Part shown: in pieces, positions 24,651-36,825 of the stretch
How the letters are laid out: every line of letters starts with the position of its first letter
Position numbering within the stretch: the first letter of the stretch is position 1
The notes under the pieces: generated by a model
Databases searched by the model: none
The model's input: only the letters and a program-made list of their open reading frames with translations
Told to the model about the DNA's origin: nothing
Position numbers and translations under genes: made by a program
Assembly (NCBI RefSeq): GCF_020740795.1
Contig: NC_067287.1
Span: 15,267,501 to 15,331,500, forward strand
Length of the DNA stretch: 64,000 nucleotides
Source: Apus apus
Lineage: Eukaryota > Chordata > Aves > Apodiformes > Apodidae
Reading direction: 5' to 3'

Positions 24651-27600
24651 GTCCTGAACCGTTTCCTGCTGAAATGCCTTCACTGGGTTGCTTTGGGTTG
24701 GCTTTTTGTTGGTTTGGGTTGGTTTTGTTTTTTTTTTTCACTGAAAATCGCTCCAAATAAGCTCAGCATCGGTTCCTCAGATGGCACAGGGGACATGATC
24801 CTTTTCTTTCCTATCCCGCAGTGAAGTGACACAATCTCTTTGTCCATTGCAGGTGATTTTACCCAGTGCTGATGCGCCCAGGAGTGTGTGTGTTCAGGTG
24901 TCTTTCCAGGCATCTCCTCTGTTCTTTTCAATAGAAGAGATGTTTGAAAGTATATCTCAATTTTGTCCTGTTATTTTTGCCCTAGTGGAGATGGCTAACG
25001 TGAGAGAAGAGGATGAGAATTTTTTTTCTCCAAAAGACACACACATAAATAAATTGGGACAGTCATTGAGTATGTTTTGGTTTTCTCATTTGTTACATGG
25101 ATTCTCAAAACATATTCTAAGGTTTAATACCTTAAATTGTAGGCAATGGGAGGGTAACATCTGTACCCTCGAGTTCAGTGTGTTTCAAAGGAAGCTTATA
25201 CACTCCTTGCAAGTGTAGGGAAGGGAGTCGTGGAGGAGTTAACGGTGTGTCCAGACTCGTTCAGCAAAGGGTGACAAGGCAGGAATGGACTTCTGCATGG
25301 TGGCTTAGGCTGATGAGGCAACCATTAGAAAGTTGCCTTCTGGGTGGGTTAATGTTTGGAGAATACTTTAAAACACAGTATTACTTTCTGGAGACAGAAC
25401 GTGAAGCACTGTGGATGACACTGCAATTTTTTTTTTCCCCCTCTTTAATTATCTTCCACAATCTGGAGACTCCAGAGATCCCCATTAACTGTCTCTGGGA
25501 GGCCATATTAGAGTGATGATTAATTAATCCCAGGGAGAAGCAGTCATCTGTGCTAATGAGCTAGATCTTCATATTCCAACCTGCCTGCCATCCTGACTGA
25601 GCCACAGGCCACCACAGAAAATCCAGGGGTCCTCACTGCTTGTATAACTTGCTTGATTCCATTGTGTTTCCCAGAGAGCAATCTGCTTTTTCTTCACTAT
25701 CAGGATAAATTGCTTGGGTTTTAGAATTGTTCAGTAGCCACAGAAATGCCCAAAAATAAGGGGCAGACACAGGAGTTGAGGCTCTCTGAGTGATGGGTGG
25801 GAGGAGAAAGGGGAAAGGCTGAAAGACTGGAGAGTAAGGAGATAAGAAAAGGAGACACCCGTTCCTTGGCATTCAACTGAGGGTAGCACCTTCTGGTGCA
25901 AAATTTACCCACAAAGAACAAAGCTGAGATAACCAGTGCTCACAGATGTTTTTAGCAAGGCAGTGGCTTCTGTTCTCTGTCATGTGGGTTGCCTTTGAAC
26001 CAAGGACTGAAAGTGTACCTTTGTGTGAATAGATTTTACTCCACGGGTTGAAATCCAAAATTATTTAAGCTGAAAAGAAGAAAATCTTATTAACTGAAGT
26101 AAATTTTAATCTTCTACGCTTGTACTTTCTTATTCACAAAGGAATGTTGATTTCCTTTTATTGGTAGCATTAAAACATGTGGCTCTGTCACTACATCCAG
26201 CCATAGTGGTAAATTCAGTAAGCAGAAGGCTCTTTTTACATATTTATCTTATGCATTTAATGGTCAGAGTGGTAATTTTTGTGTTAGGAAATAGTGTCTG
26301 ATTAGACAGCTGGTTTTTTTATTTGCTTTTTTCCGTATGTGTCAGCTTGCCTTTGGAAGAAAATAAAGCTGCACTTAAAGACAGAGTCTTAATTTTCATT
26401 TTTTGCACTTAAAAGCCACCTGAATTTACTTTTTCCTTATCTATCACTTAAAACACTAACCATTTAAAAATCAAAATGACACATTTGGAAGAAATAATTC
26501 ATCAGTAGTTTGTTTTTTGTTGTTGTTGTTTTGTTTTTTTTTTCCAGTTGTCAGCTCCTTCAGAGTTGTGGGATTAGCACATATAATTCTTCAACATCTA
26601 CTTTTTTATTTCTAGATTGAAGAGGAAAAACTAGATTTCCTGTTTTTACAGCTCCCAGATTGTGTCTTGGCTTTGAATTAACTAGTTCAATTTGTTGAGA
26701 TAAATAGGAAGCTCTGCATTTTCAGAAAAAGCTACTTTTGTCAAAAGCTGATTTTGTGCTTTGCCAGCCTTTGGCTCAGCCATTCAGCTGATGACATCTG
26801 CCAGTCCAGTATACTGCCATGCTTTAAAAATCCTGGCAGTGATACATACTGCCTTAATAATTCCTTATAGCCTGCTGTCCTTCAGGGTGTCTGTGCCCTC
26901 CCATAGCTCATAATCCATGTTGGCAAGGGGGAAGGTCTCAAAGATGTTAAATACCAACCTGATGTGAGAAAACAGGTGGCTCCAAACAGCAGAGAACCCA
27001 CCCTGGGTTCCAGACCCCAGGAGAGGTATCCCTGGAGCCAGCAGTCTCATAAGAAGGTGAAGACCAGAGGAGATTTAATGAAAAGCGTCTCAGTGCCAGA
27101 AATAAAACACTAAGTTCAAAGATTACTTGTGACAGAGATTTTCTGCTAGTTAGCCTTCAGAGAAAATCAGGCCTGCACTCCAGCAGCCTCTGCTTTCCCA
27201 GAACCCACTCTCACTCATATCCTTCTCCTGCGATTCCAAATTGCAAAAGTGTAACAACATTTCTCAACCCCCGTGCCTATTACAAGAAATGCCTGGATTG
27301 AGCCAAAACCAAATGAAAACTGATGTGAGATTGTTTCCTCACCTCTCTGGACCTTTCTGTGGGACTGCACAAAAGGCCTCTTCAGAAATCCATGCTACTT
27401 TCACCTCCTGTCTCTACTGTTTCTCCTGTGGCTGTTTTTCCTTTCATCATCTCTCACCAGCAAGTGAGAGCCTTTCTGTTTCATGGCTTCTGGTTTCCAT
27501 GTCAGAACACCTCCTGGCCAGCCCCAGCTGACTGGTTCAGGCTCTCTGGTGTATTCATCTTTTTAGGGAATTCCCCACTAGAAAGGTACTTTACTCTGAG

Positions 27601-30600
27601 GTATCTTGGGGGACTTCAGTCTAGTTAGATCTTGATCAGGATTTTAAAATTTTTCATCATTATCCCTAGGAGTTTCATTCCAGTGATTAAAAAAAAAATA
27701 CATGATATACCAAAGACAGACACCCCACTTAAAGCAGAGTTCATAGTGATGCAAGACGTAGAATATCATTATCAAACAGTTTGAAATTGTTATGTAGACA
27801 GTTTTTCTAAATATTCACACACCCCTCTAATACCATACTAATGATCCTGAAGCATTCACTTGTCTGCAGTTGAAAGTGCTGCATTTTTAATACTCTGGCA
27901 TCATGGATCTGTATCTGCACTTGTATCCAATTGAGAGCTCCTTGAGTCAACTAATTCCTGCTGCTGGAGATATTATCTAAATATCTTAGATTATATTTAC
28001 TGTGCAATGTATTAAGCAATCCCAAATCATTCCTAGGGGAATCTTCAGTTCTGTGTGTGCATTTTGGCTCTTCAGCAACTCCTAGGCTGTAGCTGGGTGT
28101 AACTCAGAGAAAGCTCTTATCTGAAGCCCCCAAATATCTTGCCTAAATAAAAACCACAGGATGTAATTTGGTGTCAGTATTTTTCAGATAATCCTTTCCA
28201 GACTGGATTTACAATTGACTCTGTTTTCCATTGAGCTGCATGGCTGCAACTTCCTGATCTCTAGTTGTAGGTATTTTGCATTTGTAAATGCAAAATAAAG
28301 TAAAGCAGTGAGGTGCTTGATCTTGCCAGCACAGAGCAGGGCAGGAAAGGAGAGGAGACGGCGATGATCAGGGATCTTCTGAGTAGGAAGGGAAGGAAAA
28401 AGAGCCTGAGGTGCCAACACAAGGTCCCCATGCCTTCCCCTGAGGAGCAGAGGGTGCTCCATTAGCAAACACCCATAAGGTTTTTAGTTGCACAAGTCAT
28501 CTTACTGTGTTATCCCCTCTGCTCTGGTGCTCAATTCTGTCGTCTGCTTTCAGCAATCCAGCTTGAGGTCTTTTGCTCAGATGCAAAGCCTGGTCATTTT
28601 TCTTGTCTCTTTTGCCAAGAAACAAAAGTGTTTTGAAGCTTGTGGATTAAGCAGGGAGGGAAAGATGGGTGTGATCTATGAGCTTTGCTGTTTGCTTTCT
28701 CCTGCCTTTCTGGGCTGGCATAGGCAGAGGTTTTTTTGTGCCTCTTGCTGCTGTTGTACAGACACTTAATGCAGCCTCCCAATGGGCCACTGCCATGAAG
28801 GGTAGTTGTTCTCCCCTTCTTTAGACATTCTTTCCTCTAGGGGTAGCTGAATGGTGAACCTGGTATGGTGAATCTTACCTGAAAATAACATTTTATTTAA
28901 AAATGCAAAAGGGTTATTTTCAGTGAGGTAAATCCCCCTGTCACACTCATCACAAGCTGCACAGATGCTAGTAGTGATAGGGAGGGGCTGTTCTTGCCTT
29001 TCCTTTCTAACATGTCATTCATCACAGCTTTGAGTATTTGCAAAATTCAAGTGACTGTAATCTAGTTTGAGCTATCTCACCATGAAATGGAAACAGATGT
29101 TGTCATGCTTCAGCAGGGTATGGTGAAAATGCACATGTGAAAGATCACGTGGAGTCATTTAGGTATTTAAACATCTAAAGCTGTTGAGGGAGCTCTACCA
29201 TTTCGTCTTATCCCACCACAAGGTCTGAATTAAATGTCCTTTCTTACATAGGTCTTGTCATGTTTTTGTAGGGTCTGGGGCTGCACATCGTGCATTAAAT
29301 CACTGCATTTTGTCATAACATGATTGACTGGTGACAGACAAATATGTCCTGAACAGCTGGATGCATCTGATACCACCTATTTTTTCATGTGTACATTCTG
29401 CCAGCAGATAACCCCTTTAAAAGTACTAGGGATTGGAAATAATCCTTCAGGTAGCATGCATCCTCAGAAACACAAAAATGCACATGTAAAAAATTGGAAG
29501 TGGATTTGGGTGGAGGAGGAACTGGGGATGGGGAGGCTATGGAGTAAAAGGAGCAGGCAAAGGAGGATCCGTGATTGGTGAGCTCTCTCTCAAGGTAGGT
29601 CTCTGGGGTAAATTTTCCCTTACCTGTTCCCTATTCTGAGCAAGTTACAGTGCTTCTAAAGCACAGGTTGTTTTTTTCATTTCTGCAGATAACCCCTGCA
29701 TGATGTGAGTGAAGACACAGTGCCAGTTCTTCTCATGTGTTGTACATTTTATGTGACTATAAAAATAAAAACTGATATTCCTCACTGCTTACTGTCTGCA
29801 TTTTTTCCTCCCATCTCTGCTCTCAGCAGTCATAAAAAGGTTACTTGTACTGTAGCAAGGATTTAAGATTAAGGATTTTATTTGCGTGTGGAAAGGCTCT
29901 TCCTTCCTGTCTGCATTCAAACCAGATAATGTATCTTCAGTTAACAGCAGGATCAAGCCTTAAAAACCAATGGAAATAACTTCCTTTGACCTAAATGTTG
30001 CAAGGCCAAGCTTTTAGACTCCTGTTTTGCGTGTCAGAGTCTAATACTGTCATGGGAAGCATAAGCAGCAGTAGCTTTCCTGCATAGTAACAGAAGACTG
30101 TGCTTCTAAAAATTCCTCTGCAGAGTATTTTTGCAGAGCCACCTCCCCAGTGTTCTCCATCTGGTTTCACAAGACAATTAGTGATAAGTTGCTTGGCTAA
30201 TAAACTGCTCTCTACTTTTCCTGAAATTTGACCATTTCTTTTCCATCCCTCCCATGGACAGTTACTAGATTCCTGTTTGCCCCTTTGCTCCCACATGGGA
30301 GACATCACTAATACTAGATGCACAGCAAGTGTTATGCTTCAGCTCCACAGCAAGGCTTTTAAGGGGTGAAGATCTCAGTGTGTAGCTGAGTAGTCCTGTG
30401 GACAGCTGTGTAGTGCTTATGGCTGGCCTTGTTCTTACAGGATGTAAAGAAAGGGAAGAATAAAAAGAAGCATTGTGTACGCTACTGTGATTTCTGCAAG
30501 AGCTCATTTTTTGTTTGCAACCACAAAGAAAATATTCCCAGGAAAAATGGGATGGGGCATGAACCTGTTAGATTCACCAGTGTCCCTGCATGATATGGGG

Positions 30601-33600
30601 CTGATGGTGGTGTTTTAAAGTGCTGTGCTCAGAAGGTCTGGACTGGGTGGCAGAGGGTATCCCAGCTCCTCCATTGTGGAAACATGAGAAAAGAATATGT
30701 ACTGTGAAAACAGGCCTAATATCAAGACAGATCTTTGCCATCTTTCAGTCTGACTGCTCCATAATACAAGACTTCCCCACATTGACACTTCTGGGCAAGT
30801 ACTGGTGACCACATGGCTGCCAAGATACCCAGTCCAGATTTGGAAGTTTCCAGTGAAGGGACAACTCATCACAGCTTTCCATGATGTACATCAAGTGACA
30901 CCTACCCACTTTGTTAAAACACCTACCTAACGTCTGCCCTTTATTTCTATATTTCGGCTTTTTGTCATACTGCATCCTCCTCTCCTGGAAATAGGGATCT
31001 TCAGCCTGTTTTTGTCTCTGATGTAGGCCGACTGACATCAGATTTTACCTCCTTGTGCCTTAAACAGAATAATCTGGGTTCCTTTCCTATACCAAGGGCT
31101 CTGACCCAGCCATAGCAATGGGACTTTTTAGGGGCTTGTTCCCCATTGCCTGTTCCCTCCCCTCTTCTCAGCTCAGGAGCAAGAGAAAAAGAAACTGAGC
31201 TCCCACCCTTCATAACCCTGCTGTTGAGGTGTTTCTAGTCCTGGTGGTAATTCACAGTGGCAGTAGCTGCTATAGTGGGGGTGGGAATATCAGACATAGG
31301 AAAAGAGCTTGGGGCTCATAGGTGTCTTCTGGTTATTAATCAGAATCCTGTCTGAACAGCGAGCACAAGAACTGGACACAGATTTCCAGTACCTGTCTGT
31401 GCCAGATTCAAAAATGACATCACCTTGCTCCTCCTCATATAGACAAGGTTGACATAGTCCTTTAGGCTTTGGCATCACACCAAGAGCTGACATGAGTTTA
31501 TCATCTTCTGTGAGTTTAACCAAGGTCACAGCTGGTTAACTTAAAAAAAAAAACACAAAACACCACAAAACACAACCACAAAATCTTTGCCTGTAGCTTT
31601 TTGGTTTTTTTAAATGTTACTGGCAAGTCGTCCCCTTTTCAAGGCAGTGGGAATTGAACGTGGAACTGCAACCAGGAACTTTGGGAATATAATCTCAAAT
31701 AAACTTCTGTGTATCTAGACTTTTAATAGATCATCGCAACAGTGATACTTTTGGCTTCTCTGTGGCTCCAGGCACACCTTATTTTCACAACCTCTGGGAG
31801 GAGAACCTCACTGTTGTTTCAGGGGCTCATTAGGCTGATCAGGTGATTTTAGGATTTCATGGATCCAAAATATCAAGTTTTATTGTCAATCCTCAGGGAA
31901 AAATATTAGAGCCTATTGTACATCCTAAATTAATGTACTACAAAGAATGAGTTTATTCCACATAATAAATTTAATCCATTTCCCCATAAAGACATTTTTA
32001 TAAAACACTGAACAAAAGCTTACATGGATTCCAGTGGATGTGAAGAGGTCTTGGTTTCCTGCCAATGTTAACACGTTAAGGAGAGAGCTTGCTATCCTTG
32101 AAGTCAGTGGATGGTTTGCTTTGGAGTTAAAAGGGGGAAGTGGAAAACAAAGCAGTAGATTTCATTGTTAAGTTCCTTGCATGTTCCATTCCTCTTATAT
32201 TACGCTATGTGGAAAATGGCCTATTTGCATGCTGCTTCCAAACAGATATAAAGGCAGACAAAGCAGAACAACTGTATTGAGGAATTGCTTCTCATTAGCT
32301 CATGTATTTTTTTTTTATTGGGGGTGGAAGTGATGAGATGCTTTTCCCAGAGACCTTTGAGTCTCTGGGGAAAATTCCCTTCTTTTTTTTTTTTTTTCTT
32401 TTTTTTTTTTTTATTCTCTGTTAAGGTTGGACTTTGGGATGGGAGGAGAATGCACAGGCAGTGATCTCAAACAAGCCCCACATTGAACAACAACTGTTCG
32501 CAACACCAGACAAGGGCATCTATCATCACTGCCCCTCTTTGTTCTTGCTTCCCTTGATCAACAGTGGAATATTTTTCTTCTAGTTAGTCTCTAAAGTTTC
32601 TTCTGTTTTTTTCTAGCTAGTTCTAAAGTTCAACACTTAACACTGCAGTGAGGGGAGAGTATTTGCAGTAAATTTAGTATTTTATGAAGGTGTTTTCCAG
32701 TATGTCTCCAAATGTAGGCATACATTTTTTCATGGCAGGTATAAACTCAAATGGTAATCTAAACATGCTATTTCCAGCCATGCTGCAGTGCAATCTAAGA
32801 TATTCCCTGCCCAGTTATTTAGAAGTAGTGTGACTTCTGCAGTATGCTGAATCTTGATTTTTTAAATTTCCTTTTGTGTGTCTTCTGATCATCATGGAAG
32901 ATTTATTTTCTATAATGAAAAAATTAACCTGGGCTGGTGAGTTCTTTAAAGCTGCATACACCCAACTGGCCACAGTTCTAGGTGTTAAAGTGGTACAATT
33001 AAAAGCTGTGTGTGAGTGCAAGAGGAATAAATAGTTGATATAAAGTTTTGAAACAAATTTCAAAACAAACCAGCAAAATCTTCTATTTGTGGGAAGACCA
33101 TACTGCCAAATCTAAAAATGCTCAACTTTTTCTCTAGCATCTGTTCAAGTAAAATTATTTCCCCAGCATTGTGTGGGCTAGAAATTATGATAACTGTGTT
33201 TCTTAGTTTCCTGTTAAAAGCTGACTCAGATACTAGATAGAAGCTTAATTATTGCTCGTATGCATTCTTTTAAATATGTTCACGTAAGTGTTTAACAGAG
33301 CTCTTCAGAGTTGTTAAAAAGTTATTCCATGTATTCAGATTTGTACCTAAAGACTTCATAAATACTTGGCACAGTCAGTTTCTTAAATGTCACAAAATCT
33401 GAAAACTATTAATCCTGTGTCTTCCTTCATTCATGAAGTAGGATTTGTCTGCTTCAATGTGTGTTTAATTATATGTTTTTTAGTCATGCAGCTTTCCGTT
33501 AGATAACAGTGTCACTTGATATTGCTGCTAATTTTGCTTGAATGAGGAGTGAAAAACTGAGCCCTTGTGTTTGTTACAAATATTTGTGAAGATTCAGGTT

Positions 33601-34287
33601 GTTTTCCCTGCACAATCAGAAGACTCTGGTTTCCTATTCCCTCCCCAATTATGTAATCTTAATAGTAATTTTTCTTTAAATCCACCATATGTATTTTTAT
33701 GGTTTGATAACACTATATAATGCTATCAGTAAGGTTTGAAACCATTCCTTTTGACATAATTTTGATAACTTCCCATAACAACCTTGCCATGGTAAATCAG
33801 AAGACAGTAAAAATGAGGGAGGCTGGCACCAATATTACTGCTGTTATGCAGGACAAGTGCAGTGTTCCTGCTGCAGTTATATCTAATCTCAGCCAATCCC
33901 TTAAATTAGTCAACTTCTTTTTTTTCTATGGTTTCATTTCTTCATTCTCATGCATTTGAGACAAAACTGTTGTCTTCTCTTTGCTTCGTGGAGGAATGTT
34001 AAAATCACAAAGTGAGCTATGCTTGTTGAATCTCTTCTTAGAAATGTTAATACTCTTTCCTTTCCCAGTAGCTTTGGTTTGTTATATTTAAAATTGGAAG
34101 CTGAGGATCAGGATTAGATGATATTAAAAAACATGTGTGCACGTAATAAAATTGATGTTCAAGACAGTAAAAAGGATCTTCAAATGACTTTTAAACCACG
34201 TGCAAGTAACCCTTTATCAGAAAATTCTGGCAGTTTTCTCTGCTTGGTAACAAAACTACACTTTTTCAGCCTTCTCTCTTGTTTTAG
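24651..34287 (+). other. TMEM169 intron 1 (probable)
   Basis: No coding exon with recognisable protein was seen on either strand in this 9.6 kb. It holds long T runs (32381-32412), an A/C-rich stretch near 31540-31575 and GTT repeats near 26515-26540. A splice-like AG/GTGATT at 24852 could mark an alternative 5' UTR exon but cannot be supported further. Confidence 0.6.
32381..32412. repeat. Poly(T) tract
   Basis: Two T runs of about 15 and 14 bases are separated by a single C. Directly upstream lies a small inverted repeat with arms CCAGAGAC and GTCTCTGG at 32347-32368. Confidence 0.85.
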
Positions 34288-34418
34288 GCTGGGAATGGAG
34301 TGCATAGTTTGGATATCAGCAGTGGGACATCTTACCAAAACAAAGCATCCATGGGACTGTTGTTTAATCAATGACTTCTAAGTGCAGGAGCTGTTAGATT
34401 GGAAACAAGTGCTGCAAG
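34288..34418 (+). other. TMEM169: TMEM169 5' UTR in exon 2 with an upstream ORF
   Basis: A pyrimidine-rich acceptor (CTCTCTTGTTTTAG at 34274-34287) opens the exon. Within the leader an ATG at 34295 starts a 28-codon uORF ending at TAA 34379-34381, 37 bases before the first TMEM169 ATG. Its context GGGAATGG is fair. A uORF of this kind could lower translation of the main frame. That effect is inference. Confidence 0.6.
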
Positions 34419-34722
34419 ATGCCAAGTGAGGTGCTTGAGAGCAGCAGTGGGATGGAGGAGACCGTGCAGAAACAGAGCAAGTCTGGAAGCCAGAGCCCTC
34501 ACTGTGGCTCCATGAGAAGGGCTATGGCAACCACTGTCACCTTTGATGGGGAAGCCACTATGGACCGGAGGAAAAAGAAGAAGAAAGAGTCTCGCCCTGA
34601 GTCAATAATAGTGTATCGGTCAGAGAATGAGCATAAGGTGGAAGAAGAACAGGCAGATGAAGAAGGAGGAGAGAGGACCTCTGAGGAAGGCTCCAAATTT
34701 CTGGGTCAGTCCATGGCAGATG
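34419..34722 (+). CDS. TMEM169: TMEM169 coding exon 2
   Basis: The exon encodes residues 1-101 plus one base, from MPSEVLESSSGMEETVQ to SMAD, and ends GCAGATG/GTATGT. The reading frame runs on into the intron for 50 bases, but the splice is supported by the match of exon 3. Confidence 0.92.
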
Positions 34723-36696
34723 GTATGTATTCCTGGGAACATCCAATTTCCATAAACTTTTCTTTATGCTAGCATGTGCTGAGGTCAATGGAAAATGACT
34801 GTGGGACCAACCCTCTCCAAGACTGCAGGCAAGGAAAGCTTGAGTTCCTACATGAAAAGATTCTGAAATAAAAAGCGTTACAGGCTGATTTGGGGGGTCT
34901 CCTGCAGTTCTTCACAGAGGAAAGTTGTTGCCACACTCTTGGTTTTAACAGGCAGTTGTTTTAGGCATGTTAAGTGAAAAGATGGAAGCAGGGGGACTTG
35001 GTGGCTCTACCTGCGATCAGGAGTTTTACTCATTATCTAGGATTTGCTGTTGACTTCTGTTTGCATGTTCTCAGCACAGCTTCCTATTTAAGAGGCCATT
35101 GGCATGGTCATCATGGGACATCTTGGAGCCACTTTCACTTCTAATGTCTGTTCTGGATACCCTTGCAGTGAAGGAATGTAGGAAGCAGATCCTATGGCTA
35201 ATCCTCTTGCGAGTCAATAGATCAGGCTGAGAGAGGCTTAAATGAGGATGCATGCTCCTGGTCCATCGGCTGCACCAGATTCCCCCATGATTCCAGCCCA
35301 GCCCCTATCCTCATAGCTTATCTGCTGCCTTCTTATTTTTGTGGGCCACCTCAAACTGCTCAGCCCCCTTTTAAGAACCTCTGAAGACCTTCTTTGAAGC
35401 CAGTCAGGATTAAGACCAGGAGGAAGCTTATTTTATCCCCCTAGTTTATAGCCAGTATCACTGCAAGCACCATCCTAAACCAATGTCACTTGGAAGCTAT
35501 GGCAGTCTGTTTGTGACTTTAACACGTCCCAGCACTTTCCTGTTTGGTGCCTTTGTTGATGCCTTCAAATGCAAATATATTTATATGAGGATTTGTAAGG
35601 ATTTTCTACACTTCTAAAATTTGCATTGAGATACAGTTCAAATGTAAAGTGAAATATTACCTAGTCGTATTTACCTAATTCACTCCATGTTGTTCAGGAA
35701 TAAATATGAGGGTACCAGAGAGGATAGGCATCCCATTTTTTATTCAGTTACTCTCTCTCATCTCTTTCTCATATACTCATGCAGCACTTTCCATTCACAT
35801 GTTGGCCCCATCGCAGACACTGGAGTCTTCTCCCTTGTGATTTCTGTCATCTGGAATTCCTGTCTTCATCCTTATTAGCTCTTCTTTCATTTTCTTCTGT
35901 GATAATCTTCTTTATACTGCATTGCTTCTAGGATTCCATCTTTTTTTGATTATTATTATTTAACTGTAACTCCATATGCACTGTAAAATATTCTTTGGGG
36001 TATTTGAGGATTTACACAAAATACTCTGTTCAGAAAATAAATTTAATCTAGATTAGTTTATCTGTGTTCATAGGTGTCTGGAACATGCCTTTAGACAGCC
36101 GATATGTCACCTTGACTGGAACAATCACCAGGGGAAAGAAGAAGGGTCAGATGGTGGACATCCATGTCACGTTAACAGACAAAGAGTTGCAGGAACTGAC
36201 TAAATCAAAGGAACCTCCTAAAGAAGATGTACCTGAGAAGAAGAAGAAATGTGATGTTGGACTGGACAGAGGACCCCACATCATCCTCTGGACCATCATC
36301 TGCCTCCCCATCATTTTTGTTGTGTCCTTCGTGGTTTCATTCTACTATGGAACCATTACATGGTACAACATCTTTTTGGTGTACAATGAAGAGAGGACCT
36401 TCTGGCACAAGATAACCTTTTGTCCCTTTTTGATCATCTTCTACCCAATTATAATTATGGTTGTGTCTTTTTCCCTAGGCCTGTACTCGGCTGTGGTCCA
36501 GGTAGCATGGTCCTTTGGGTACTGGTGGCGTGCTGTCAGGGATATGGAGAAGGGCTTCTGTGGCTGGCTCTGCAGCAAGCTGGGTTTGGAAGATTGTTCT
36601 CCATACAGTATTGTTGAGCTGCTAGATTCTGACAATATCTCAGGTAGTCTCTCTGGCAAGAGCTCTGCACAGGGGGTTGAGACCTCGGCAGTCTGA
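34419..36696 (+). CDS. TMEM169: Transmembrane protein 169, whole coding sequence
   Basis: Two coding exons, 34419-34722 and 36074-36696, encode 308 aa. TMEM169 is a vertebrate membrane protein of unknown function. The N-terminal half is hydrophilic, with KKKKKESRPESI (residues 53-64) and an acidic Glu-rich segment (about 72-92). A conserved block PLDSRYVTLTGTITRGKKKG follows, then two hydrophobic segments at about 170-192 and 217-244, and a Cys-containing tail with MEKGFCGWLCSKLGLEDCSP. From residue 100 on it is very close to the human protein as I recall it. A second in-frame ATG at 34452 (context GGGATGG) would give 297 aa, the family's usual length, so the first 11 residues may be absent from the real protein. 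The gene is driven by the promoter shared with PECR. Confidence 0.95.
34723..36073 (+). other. TMEM169 intron 2
   Basis: This is a 1.35-kb intron between the two coding exons. No repeat family or nested gene was recognised. Confidence 0.85.
36074..36696 (+). CDS. TMEM169: TMEM169 coding exon 3 with both membrane segments
   Basis: The acceptor TTCATAG/GTGTCTGG restores the frame as DGVWNMPLDSRYVTL. The exon carries the first hydrophobic segment (LWTIICLPIIFVVSFVVSF), YYGTITWYNIFLVYNEER, the second segment (FCPFLIIFYPIIIMVVSF) and the C-terminus ETSAV followed by TGA. Confidence 0.97.
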
Positions 36697-36769
36697 GCCT
36701 TTGTCCTGGCTGACTATTTTGGTCATACGCAAGTGGTTTTCACCTAGAAAATAACACAATGTTTTTTTA

Positions 36770-36773
<4 letters not shown>

Positions 36774-36801
<28 letters not shown>
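36774..36801. repeat. (AT)14 microsatellite in TMEM169 3' UTR
   Basis: An uninterrupted AT run of 28 bases begins 78 bases after the TMEM169 stop and ends shortly before an AATAAA at 36820-36825. Confidence 0.9.
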
Positions 36802-36804
<3 letters not shown>

Positions 36805-36819
36805 AACACAATCTTAATT

Positions 36820-36825
36820 AATAAA
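36820..36825 (+). terminator. Proximal AATAAA poly(A) signal candidate of TMEM169
   Basis: AATAAA lies about 125 bases past the stop, followed by GGGCTGGGAGGGGTCTTT. It would give a very short 3' UTR. A distal AATAAA at 40723-40728 with a GT/T-rich downstream stretch is an alternative. Confidence 0.35.

Noticed and set aside
24853-24896. Possible extra TMEM169 5' UTR exon after TCCATTGCAG
   Set aside because: Both splice-like sites are weak or isolated, and nothing else supports an exon.
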